Assembly (NCBI GenBank): GCA_965250225.1
Contig: CBDFNQ010000026.1
Coordinates: forward strand, 1-64,000
DNA: 64,000 nucleotides
Origin: CBDEUK01 sp965250225
GTDB lineage: Bacteria; Pseudomonadota; Gammaproteobacteria; Eutrophobiales; Eutrophobiaceae
Reading direction: 5' to 3'
Within the stretch, counting starts at the first letter, position 1, and every line of letters starts with the position of its first letter. Positions 38,902 through 47,649 of this stretch are shown piece by piece. The notes beneath the pieces are model-generated. The model had not been told where the DNA came from. It searched no databases and saw only the letters and a list, made by a program, of their open reading frames with translations. The translations under genes and the position numbers were made by a program.

Positions 38902-39014
38902 GACATGAAACGACTTATGGGCGACCCCTTTTATTTTTATTCCATGAACCACCAAATATGCACGAACTTTTGACGTCTGTGCGTAGCCAAATTTCTTAGA
39001 ATATTAAGTATATT

Positions 39015-39239
39015 TTATTTTTGAGCTCTAAAATGATGCAAATCTTTAATTAATTCGTCACGTTTAGTATTTTGCTTAGCTTGACGAAAATTAACAGTCT
39101 TACTTTTGATTACAACACATGCTTTGTTAATAGATTGCACATTTTCAATGGTAGGTTGCTTGTTTTCAGTAGAAAAGGGAAATGAAAAAGGCAGTTGTTC
39201 TGAAGGAATACTCGATTTCGTATTCTTACCTTTTTTCAT
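39015..39239 (-). CDS. Small unknown basic protein downstream of the DCD gene
   Basis: 74 aa from the ATG at 39239 (MKKGKNTKSSIPSEQL), chosen because AGGGGAAAGC lies just before it; a longer reading would start inside the DCD gene. Lys/Gln-rich, no membrane segment. The C-terminal half has FRQAKQNTKRDELIKDLHHF. It starts 20 bases after the DCD stop on the same strand, so it is probably the second gene of that operon. No family recognised. Confidence 0.6.
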   Translation of the reverse strand: MKKGKNTKSSIPSEQLPFSFPFSTENKQPTIENVQSINKACVVIKSKTVNFRQAKQNTKRDELIKDLHHFRAQK

Positions 39240-39258
39240 GCTTTCCCCTAAAAAACAT

Positions 39259-40818
39259 TTAAGCTGATTCAATTGATTTTAGCTTCTCTAGTACTCTTTT
39301 CTCGTGCGTTGAGAAGTCATCAACTGACACCGAGCCAAGTGGCTTAGCTTGTCCCCGATTATAGACTATAAGCTTTCCTTTATCCTTTCTTTTTATATCT
39401 TGTTGTTTATAAAGCTTAAATACATTACGAGGCGACACGCCCTCATATTGTTGCAGTAACAATTTACTACCACTATCTTGTTCATTTGATGATGTTGCGT
39501 CTTTATGTAATTGTAGTGCTAAGCTCTTTGGATATGGCTCAATATAGACAACTCTCTCAACTCCTGCTCCAATTAAATGTCTAGCACATAAGTGACATGG
39601 AAAAGTAGTACAGTAAAGAGTAGAACCAATAATACCAGCCTTAGCATTCCTTATGACATCAAGTAAAGCTGACATCTCAGCATGTATCGCACGACTATAT
39701 TCTATTAATTGATTAACATCAGTGATGCGTAAAGATTTTTTAATAGAATCTACATCCGTATCGTCTTTAAGAAGCCCATCAATGCTTAATTTGTCATAGA
39801 TATCGTCAAATAATCGGTCTTTTCGATTATCATTATGGCAAATTTTACTTCCCCACTTGAAACAACGATGGTCACTTGTTAAATCATCTTCTGAGTATAA
39901 ACCACCTCTATATTTTGGAACATCATTCCAGCCTATGCCTATTAGCTCGCCTGCATTAGAGATGATCGCTGCACCCACTTGTCGTGACATACATGCCGAT
40001 CTTGATGCTGCTGCATATGCAGAATGCATAGCAGATTCATCTTTAGTTGGTGTATGTACTGGTTCTCCAAAAATAACTCCTAAATGTCTTTTGATTGTTG
40101 TAATTAACCTTTCTTCATTTTGCCCATCATTACGGATAAAAAAATCTGCTTGATAAAAAGTGCTACGGACTCCTTGTCCATAATGAATTTCTTCATAGTC
40201 ATCTTTGGATGTTAACTTGACGACTGTTTCTTCATCCCAGCCATCTGTTCGCAATCTTTCTGATCTAACATCATCTGGTGCAAATATACCTACAACTCAA
40301 AGCATGTCCCCGTATACGTCTCTTAACAATTTTAATTCGGCAGGATTTTTTAATGAATCTATAACATGAGCCCATCTTTTTGGTTCTGGTATTAAATTAC
40401 CAGCACTCGCCTTAACAAAACCATTATTTTCCAAACGATGTATAGATATTTTTTCAATTGCTTTTGCTGCAAGATAGTCGTCTAAGTACTTCTGTCTGAG
40501 TTTATTCCCTAATAGTTGTAAATCTTCAACACGCTTACTTTTAGAATCAGAATTAACCCATTCTTCATCTATCAAATAGGCATATTCAGTTATTAAATTG
40601 CTTAGCTGATAATATTTAACTTCTTCGTATCTATATTCTTCTTCCAATACTTTTTTAAAAATATTAAATGAAGTTGTGCAACCTGATCCAATAGGTCCAA
40701 CGAATGCAATAATAATCTCATCAGTTCTACGCTTGAGTAAATCTTCTATCTCATGCGCCGTATCTTTTTTATCAGATACAAGTGAGAGCTGTTTAGTTTT
40801 TTCATCTAATTTAGACAT
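39259..40818 (-). pseudogene. DCD-type anti-phage dCTP/dCMP deaminase, one in-frame stop
   Basis: A two-domain protein of about 520 aa. The N-terminal nucleotide-kinase-like domain has IIAFVGPIGSGCTTSFN. The C-terminal dCMP-deaminase-like domain has the zinc motifs IHAEMSALLDV and TTFPCHLCARHL. Phage-defence dC deaminases (DCD) have this architecture and destroy dCTP/dCMP on infection. A single TGA at 40297-40299 interrupts the frame after VYGDML; translation continues in the same frame with VVGIFAPDDVRSERLRTDGW. Start ATG at 40818 after GAGGAA. Confidence 0.85.
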
Positions 40819-41048
40819 CAAATTCCTCGATAGCTAAGTAATAAGTCCTAGCAAATAAGATTAATCTTTAGATCTAATTACAAAGGAGTAATTATTGCAA
40901 GACATAAATAAGGATTCCGTATTACTTCCCCATGCTGAAATACCTAACTTTTGGTAAGAAATTTTATCTGTTATTTGGTTTACATAAATAAATGTATGAA
41001 AATAAGAAAATACGACGAACGATTAAGATTTGAAACTAGTTTTAGAAA

Positions 41049-41112
41049 TGGTGGCCAGGGACAGAATCGAACTGCCGACACGAGGATTTTCAGTCCCCTG
41101 CTCAACCAGTTA
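41049..41112 (-). tRNA. tRNA-Phe (GAA) 3' fragment, tRNA pseudogene
   Basis: On the minus strand the sequence AACTGGTTGAGCAGGGGACT leads into anticodon loop CTGAAAA (GAA), a normal variable and T arm (GGCAGTTCGATTCTGTC) and an acceptor 3' strand CCTGGCCACCA. The matching 5' acceptor strand (GGCCAGG) and the first half of the D arm are absent upstream. This is the remnant type left when an element integrates into a tRNA gene. It stands at the right edge of the accessory region. Confidence 0.85.
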
Positions 41113-41252
41113 AGGTTGCAAAACTTGAATCACCTCAGGCGAGTGTCAGACGAGGCGAAAAGTTTTTTCAATAGGCCGGAGTTTACGATTAGTAAATGAG
41201 GAGCTTTGCGTTAGCTTTTTAACGAAGAATGGCGCCGCTTGTGGCGGTTCAA

Positions 41253-42698
41253 CTAGACGGGTGAAGGTAAGTCGGAAAACTCCATCAAATACTCATCTAC
41301 TCCTGCAGCCGCACTCCTTCCCTCAGCAATCGCCCAGACAATCAAACTCTGTCCTCTTCTCATATCCCCTGCGCTGAACACACCTTTGACACTGGTCATC
41401 CAGGTTTTGGGATCGGCAATCACATTTCCGCGACCGTCGAGTTCGACGCCGAGTTGTTCCAGCATGCCGGGTTTTTCAGGGCCTAAGAATCCCATTGCTA
41501 ACAGGGCAAGATCACAAGGTAAGGTCTGTTCACTACCTGCGACTTCTTCAAAGCTCATGCGACCATCGACGTTCTTCATTTCGACCTTGACCAGTTCCAG
41601 TGCCTTTACATTGCCCTTGCCATCGTCAACAAAACGCTTAGTAGAAACAGCATAAACACGTTCAACGCCTTCTTCATGGGCAGAGGCTGTTCTGAAAATG
41701 CGTGGCCATTCGGGCCAGGGGTTATCTTCAGCACGAACGGTTGGTGGTTTTTCCATGATCTCCAGTTGATGCACGGATGCACAACCTTGTCTGTTTGATG
41801 TGCCTAAACAGTCGGCACCGGTATCACCACCACCGATGATGACGACATGTTTACCTTCGGCACTGATAAAGTCATCTGGCTTTGCATCGCCTTCACACAA
41901 TTTGTTTTGCATTGGCAGGAATTCCATCGCTTGATGAATGCCATTTAACTCACGACCTTCGGCTGGTAAATCGCGTGCCGCGCAAGCACCGCCCGTTAAG
42001 ATCAATGCATCGAAGTCTGCACGAACGTCATCCACAGAAATATTGTCACCGACATGGGCATTGGTTTTGAACGTTACGCCTTCTGCTTGCATTTGTTCAA
42101 GACGACGATCAAGACGTTTCTTTTCCATTTTGAATTCAGGAATACCATAACGCATTAAGCCGCCAATGCGATCGGCTCTTTCAAATAAGGTGACATCATG
42201 ACCAGCACGAGCAAGTTGTTGTGCTGCTGCCATGCCTGCCGGACCCGAACCTATTACGGCAACTTTTTTACCGGTTTTCACTTCGGCGATCTCTGGTTTG
42301 ATCCAGCCGCTTTCCCAGGCCTTATCGATAATAGAAAGTTCAACGGCTTTAATGCTAACCGGGTCTTCATTAATACCGAGCACACAGGAACCTTCACAGG
42401 GAGCCGGACAGAGTGTGCCGGTGAATTCAGGAAAATTATTAGTCACATGCAAACGCTTAATGGCTTCCATCCATTGGTCGCGGTAAACCAGGTCATTCCA
42501 GTCCGGGATCATATTCCCCAGTGGACAACCTTGATGACAAAAGGGAATGCCACAATCCATGCAGCGTGCTGCCTGTTCTTTTAAGGGTTCAACTGGCCAG
42601 GGTTGCATGACCTGGTTCCAGTCTTCCAGCCGTTCTTCAACAGGACGATAAGGTTGTTTTTCGCGGTCATACTCGATGAAGCCTGTTATCTTACCCAT
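41253..42698 (-). CDS. gltD: Glutamate synthase (NADPH) small subunit
   Basis: 481 aa. An N-terminal Cys-rich segment binds two [4Fe-4S] clusters (CMDCGIPFCHQGCPLGN, then CPAPCEGSC). Two Rossmann folds bind FAD (VAVIGSGPAGMAAAQQLA) and NADPH (VVIIGGGDTGADCLG). It passes electrons to GltB. It overlaps the gltB stop by 8 bases. In Pseudomonas-like genomes hemE follows gltD; here the accessory region does. Confidence 0.97.
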   Translation of the reverse strand: MGKITGFIEYDREKQPYRPVEERLEDWNQVMQPWPVEPLKEQAARCMDCGIPFCHQGCPLGNMIPDWNDLVYRDQWMEAIKRLHVTNNFPEFTGTLCPAPCEGSCVLGINEDPVSIKAVELSIIDKAWESGWIKPEIAEVKTGKKVAVIGSGPAGMAAAQQLARAGHDVTLFERADRIGGLMRYGIPEFKMEKKRLDRRLEQMQAEGVTFKTNAHVGDNISVDDVRADFDALILTGGACAARDLPAEGRELNGIHQAMEFLPMQNKLCEGDAKPDDFISAEGKHVVIIGGGDTGADCLGTSNRQGCASVHQLEIMEKPPTVRAEDNPWPEWPRIFRTASAHEEGVERVYAVSTKRFVDDGKGNVKALELVKVEMKNVDGRMSFEEVAGSEQTLPCDLALLAMGFLGPEKPGMLEQLGVELDGRGNVIADPKTWMTSVKGVFSAGDMRRGQSLIVWAIAEGRSAAAGVDEYLMEFSDLPSPV

Positions 42699-45600
42699 GA
42701 GCTGCCTCCATTACCGCTTCTTCTTCCGTCAGCCCTTTCTCCTTGCCGCGTTTAATGGCATTCAGAACGTGCTTGTAGTCTCTCGGCATCACCTTGACAA
42801 ATTTGGTTTGATTTTCTTTCCAGTTGTTTAATATTTTTTCAGCCACCGTACTTTGTGTGTATTGAACATGATTGCTTAATAAAGTTTTTACGGTTTCGAT
42901 ATCTTCATCCTCTTCTATGGATTCAAGTTCAACCATTTCTTTATTGCAGAGAATATCGAATTCATCTTTATCGTCGTAAACATAAGCGATGCCGCCGGAC
43001 ATGCCCGCTGCAAAGTTACGTCCTGTTTCGCCGATGATGACAACACGACCACCGGTCATGTATTCACAGGCGTGATCACCAACACCTTCAACAACGGTGC
43101 TAACACCACTGTTTCGAACACAGAAACGTTCGCCGGCAATACCACGGAAATAAGCCTCGCCCTGGGTTGCACCGTAAAGCACAACATTACCGACGAGAAT
43201 ATTCTCTTCCGGAACAAAACTGGAATGACGTGGCGGGTAAACAATGATCTTGCCGCCGGATAAACCTTTACCGATGTAGTCATTAGCATCGCCTTCCAGG
43301 GTTAAGGTCACACCCTTTGGAACAAAGGCACCAAAACTCATACCGGCGGAACCGTTGAAGTGAATATTAATGGTGTCTTCCGGCAAGCCTTCAGCACCAT
43401 AACGTTTGGTAATGTTGTAACCCAGAATGGTTCCGGTTGTTCGATCGGTATTTCTAATCGGCAGGATGATGTCTACCTTCTTTTTCTCATCCAGTGCTTC
43501 CTGACTCAGTGGAACCAGTTTTTTGACGTCTAATGATTTTTCAAGTCCGTGATCCTGTTCGTTCACACAGTAAATTTCATCACCGGGACGAGCTTCGGGC
43601 TTGAACAGAATTTTTGAATAATCCAGTCCTTGTGCCTTCCAGTGATCAACCGCCTTTCTGACATTAATTCGATCAACCTGGCCGATCATTTCATTAACGG
43701 TTCTGAAACCGAGTTCCGCCATATACTCACGAATTTCTTCGGCTATGTATTTGAAGAAGTTTTCGACAAATTCAGCCTGGCCAGTAAATTTTTTCGTCAG
43801 TTCAGGATTTTGTGTGGCAACACCAACCGGGCAGGTATTTAAATGACAAACGCGCATCATGATGCAACCCATGACGACCAATGGCGCGGTGGAAAAACCG
43901 AATTCTTCGGCACCGAGCAAGGCAGCGATGACAACATCACGTCCGGTTTTTAACTGGCCATCAGTTTGTACGACGATGCGATCACGCAAACCGTTTTGCA
44001 CGAGGACTTGTTGTGTTTCCGCCAAACCCAGTTCCCAGGGTAGACCGGCGTGTTTTAATGAGCTTATAGGTGATGCACCGGTACCACCGTCGTAACCTGA
44101 GATTAAAACAACATCGGAATGTGCCTTGGCGACACCCGCTGCAACCGTACCAACGCCGACTTCTGCTACCAGCTTGACGTGAATACGTGCCGTGGGATTT
44201 GCATTCTTTAAATCGTGGATCAGTTGCGCCAAATCTTCAATCGAATAGATATCGTGATGCGGTGGTGGTGAAATTAAACCAACCCACGGCGTTGAATTAC
44301 GTACTTCGGCAATCCATGGATAAACCTTGGGGCCGGGAAGCTGGCCGCCTTCACCAGGTTTTGCGCCTTGCGCCATTTTGATTTGAATATCATCTGCATT
44401 CGTCAGGTATTCACTGGTGACACCAAAGCGACCCGAAGCTACTTGCTTGATCGCGCTTCGTCTTAAGTCACCGTTTTCATCTGGTATAAAACGATTCGAG
44501 TCTTCACCACCTTCACCGGTATTTGATTTAGCACCGATACGATTCATGGCAATGGCCAATGTTTCGTGTGCCTGCTTACTAATGGAACCATAAGACATGG
44601 CACCGGTTGAAAAACGTTTCATGATGTTTTCAATCGGTTCAACTTCGTCTAAAGGAATAGATTTTTTTGTATTATTAAATTCAAACAAGCCCCTTAAGGT
44701 CGCGAGGTTTTCATTTTGATTGTTAACAAGATCGGTGTATTCCTTAAAAATTTCATACTGCCCCGAACGGGTAGCGTGTTGCAATTTAAAAACGGTATCA
44801 GGATTAAACAGATGATATTCGCCATCTCGTCGCCATTGGTATTCACCACCCCATTCCAGATCCGGGCATTTAACCGGGCGCTCTGGAAAAGCATTGTGAT
44901 GACGCAGACTCATTTCTTCTGCAACCACATCCAGACCGATTCCGCCGATGCGTGATGCAGTCCAGGTAAAATATTTATCAACAAATTCTTTTGCAAGACC
45001 AATGGCTTCAAAAATCTGTGCACCACGATAAGATTGCACCGTGGAGATACCCATCTTTGCCATGGTTTTGATCAGGCCTTTATTCACCGCCTTGACAAAA
45101 TTCTTAACCGCTTCCTGATGTTCCATCTGTGGTAGATGTCCCTTGCCGATCAAATCCCCGAGAGATTCAAAAGCAAGGTAAGGATTCACTGCACCAATAC
45201 CGTAACCTAACAATACGGCAAAATGATGAACCTCTCTTGGTTCACCCGATTCCAGCACCATACTCACATGTGAACGGCTACGATGGCGAACAAGATAATT
45301 ATGTACACCTGAAACTGCTAACAGTGCCGGTATCGGTGCATTATTTTTATCGATGTCACGATCGGACAGAATGATATAAGTGTAACCGTCTTTGATCGCC
45401 TGTTCAGATTCAGCACTGACTCTATGCAAGGCTTCATCCAGTCCTTGACCACCTTTAGCAACGGGATAAGTGATGGAAATAACTTTCGATTTAAAACCCG
45501 GCAAGTCCATGTCGCGAATACGAGCCAGGTCTTCATTACTAATAACCGGCGACTGTAATTTGATCTGACGACAATGTTGAGGTCCGGGTTCAAGCGGGTT

Positions 45601-47256
45601 ATGTTCTGGTCCGATTGTTGAGCCCACCTGAGTAACGAGTTCTTCGCGAATTCCATCAAGCGGTGGATTGGTAACCTGGGCAAATAGTTGTTTGAAGTAG
45701 TCATATAACAAACGTGAACGATTTGATAACACGGCTAATGATGTATCTGTTCCCATGGAACCCGTTGGTTCCAAACCATTTTTGGCCATTGGCGCCATCA
45801 AGATACGCAAATCTTCGTGGGTATAACCAAAAGCTTGCTGGCGTTGTAACAAGGTTTCCGGATCAGAACCGTGTATTTGTTTTGGTATGGGTAATTTGCT
45901 GATGGGTATGAGGTTTTCTTTCAGCCAGTCACCGTAAGGATGCTCTTTAACGAATTCATTCTTGATCTCTTCGTCATCGATAATGCGACCCTGTTTAGTA
46001 TCGACCATAAAGATACGGCCGGGTTGCAGACGTCCCTTAAATTTTACATTCTCCGGTGCGACATCCAGCACACCTACTTCCGATGCCATGATGACCGTAT
46101 CGTCGTTGGTGACATAATAACGCGATGGTCTTAAACCATTTCGATCCAGTACTGCACCAATCACTTCACCATCGGTAAAGGCTATTGATGCCGGACCATC
46201 CCAGGGTTCCATCAGGCAAGCATGATATTCATAAAACGCCCTACGTTGTTCATCCATTGTTTCATGACCGGACCAGGCTTCCGGGATCATCATTAACACG
46301 GCATGGGGTAATGGACGACCTGCCATATGTAGGAATTCCATGACATTATCAAAGGTTGCGGAATCACTACCGCCTTCAATGACAACGGGGAATAGTTTCT
46401 GTAAATCATCACCAAATAATTTCGATTCACACAATGATTCTCGAGCGCGCATCCAGTTACTGTTACCGCGTGCGGTATTGATTTCACCATTATGTGCAAC
46501 GTATCGAAAAGGGTGAGCCAGGCGCCATTCGGGAAATGTGTTGGTTGAAAAACGTTGGTGGACCAGAGCCATTGCCGATTCAACATCAGGGTCGGATATT
46601 TCCGGGAACATAGGCTCGATCTGTGTACCCGTTAACATGCCTTTGTAAACAAAGGTGCGATATGACAGGGAAGGAATGTAGAACAATTTCTGTTCCGATA
46701 GATCTGAATTCCAAATCTGGTTCTCAACCCGTTTGCGAATGACATAAAGCTTGCGATCAAATGCAGCGGAATCCAGATCGCTATTCTTGCCTATAAATAT
46801 TTGTTTAAAACTGGGTTCGCCATCTTTGGCGCTAGGACCGAGCAAAGAATCATCGGTGGGTACATCGCGCCAACCTAAAAATTGCTGACCTTCTTCTTCA
46901 ATGATCTGTTGAAAAATGTCCTGGCATTGTTTCGACTGTTTTTCATCAGCCGGTAGAAACACCATGCCTGCACCGTAACTTTCTGTTTCGGGTAATTCGA
47001 TACCAATATCGGCACAGACACGTTTAAAAAATTTATGTGGTTTCTGAATCAGGATACCAACCCCATCGCCGGTATTTTCTTCACAGCCGCAGGCACCGCG
47101 GTGTAATAAATTCTTCAGGATGGTTAATGCATTATCGACAATTTCGTGTGTTTGCTGGCCCTTTATATTAACCACAAAACCGACACCACAAGAGTCGTGT
47201 TCTGTGCTGGGTTCATAAAGGCCTTGTTGTTGATCGTTCTCAGAATACTTCATCAA
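42691..47256 (-). CDS. gltB: Glutamate synthase (NADPH) large subunit
   Basis: 1521 aa. A 22-residue propeptide precedes Cys23 of the class II amidotransferase domain (HDSCGVGFVVN), which releases ammonia from glutamine. The FMN synthase domain (about 850-1210) contains KPGEGGQLPGPKVYPWIAE and the [3Fe-4S] motif CIMMRVCHLNTCPVG. A GXGXG beta-helix domain forms the C-terminus. With GltD it makes two glutamates from glutamine and 2-oxoglutarate. The reading frame is intact. Confidence 0.98.
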   Translation of the reverse strand: MMKYSENDQQQGLYEPSTEHDSCGVGFVVNIKGQQTHEIVDNALTILKNLLHRGACGCEENTGDGVGILIQKPHKFFKRVCADIGIELPETESYGAGMVFLPADEKQSKQCQDIFQQIIEEEGQQFLGWRDVPTDDSLLGPSAKDGEPSFKQIFIGKNSDLDSAAFDRKLYVIRKRVENQIWNSDLSEQKLFYIPSLSYRTFVYKGMLTGTQIEPMFPEISDPDVESAMALVHQRFSTNTFPEWRLAHPFRYVAHNGEINTARGNSNWMRARESLCESKLFGDDLQKLFPVVIEGGSDSATFDNVMEFLHMAGRPLPHAVLMMIPEAWSGHETMDEQRRAFYEYHACLMEPWDGPASIAFTDGEVIGAVLDRNGLRPSRYYVTNDDTVIMASEVGVLDVAPENVKFKGRLQPGRIFMVDTKQGRIIDDEEIKNEFVKEHPYGDWLKENLIPISKLPIPKQIHGSDPETLLQRQQAFGYTHEDLRILMAPMAKNGLEPTGSMGTDTSLAVLSNRSRLLYDYFKQLFAQVTNPPLDGIREELVTQVGSTIGPEHNPLEPGPQHCRQIKLQSPVISNEDLARIRDMDLPGFKSKVISITYPVAKGGQGLDEALHRVSAESEQAIKDGYTYIILSDRDIDKNNAPIPALLAVSGVHNYLVRHRSRSHVSMVLESGEPREVHHFAVLLGYGIGAVNPYLAFESLGDLIGKGHLPQMEHQEAVKNFVKAVNKGLIKTMAKMGISTVQSYRGAQIFEAIGLAKEFVDKYFTWTASRIGGIGLDVVAEEMSLRHHNAFPERPVKCPDLEWGGEYQWRRDGEYHLFNPDTVFKLQHATRSGQYEIFKEYTDLVNNQNENLATLRGLFEFNNTKKSIPLDEVEPIENIMKRFSTGAMSYGSISKQAHETLAIAMNRIGAKSNTGEGGEDSNRFIPDENGDLRRSAIKQVASGRFGVTSEYLTNADDIQIKMAQGAKPGEGGQLPGPKVYPWIAEVRNSTPWVGLISPPPHHDIYSIEDLAQLIHDLKNANPTARIHVKLVAEVGVGTVAAGVAKAHSDVVLISGYDGGTGASPISSLKHAGLPWELGLAETQQVLVQNGLRDRIVVQTDGQLKTGRDVVIAALLGAEEFGFSTAPLVVMGCIMMRVCHLNTCPVGVATQNPELTKKFTGQAEFVENFFKYIAEEIREYMAELGFRTVNEMIGQVDRINVRKAVDHWKAQGLDYSKILFKPEARPGDEIYCVNEQDHGLEKSLDVKKLVPLSQEALDEKKKVDIILPIRNTDRTTGTILGYNITKRYGAEGLPEDTINIHFNGSAGMSFGAFVPKGVTLTLEGDANDYIGKGLSGGKIIVYPPRHSSFVPEENILVGNVVLYGATQGEAYFRGIAGERFCVRNSGVSTVVEGVGDHACEYMTGGRVVIIGETGRNFAAGMSGGIAYVYDDKDEFDILCNKEMVELESIEEDEDIETVKTLLSNHVQYTQSTVAEKILNNWKENQTKFVKVMPRDYKHVLNAIKRGKEKGLTEEEAVMEAAHG

Positions 47257-47426
47257 ATATCGTTACCGTTGCTGATAGGCAGTCTTGCTATAGAAAATTC
47301 AAGGTGTGTCACGGAGAGCTTTAAATTCGCTCTAAACCCGTGAAACTGGCTTCGTCTCCCCCGACTCTGACCAGCATCTGACTGCTTAATTTATTGTTAT
47401 AAAAAGACTTCAAAAATGGGCTGGAG

Positions 47427-47456
47427 ATTATAATCAAAGAGCCCTGTTGTTGTCAC
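47427..47456 (-). promoter_or_regulatory. Promoter of gltBD
   Basis: On the minus strand GTGACA (complement of 47451-47456), 18 bases, then a perfect TATAAT (47427-47432), 171 bases before the gltB start. The long leader has a small hairpin (AGAGC/GCTCT near 47,312-47,330). Good sigma-70 match by inspection. Confidence 0.6.
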
Positions 47457-47649
47457 CGACTATAACACTGATTTTTCTGCAATGAACAAAATCGTTTAAT
47501 GAATTGGTACTAGTTGATGATTTCTCCGATCTTTATGGATTTTCAAGGAATTTAACCGAAGATAAGAGAGATACAGCAATTGTCTGGTCAACTGGCTAAT
47601 AAAACTCAGGAATGCCTGGTGGCCTATCTTAGGTAAGTGACTGATTAAC
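47457..47649. other. Intergenic region between gltB promoter and damX
   Basis: About 190 bp with no gene. It contains AT-rich sequence; part of it is the end of the damX transcript. Nothing else seen. Confidence 0.4.

Noticed and set aside
22176..40299. Several in-frame TAG and TGA codons in otherwise readable genes (TnpA, oxygenase A, queF, DCD), suggesting stop-codon recoding.
   Set aside because: The same genes also carry frameshifts and deletions, and housekeeping genes show no such internal stops. Ordinary decay explains them.
40951..41199. Open frame across the tRNA fragment (contains GQGQNRTADTRIFSPLLNQL).
   Set aside because: It is a translation of the antisense of a tRNA-Phe 3' half, a well-known false gene call.
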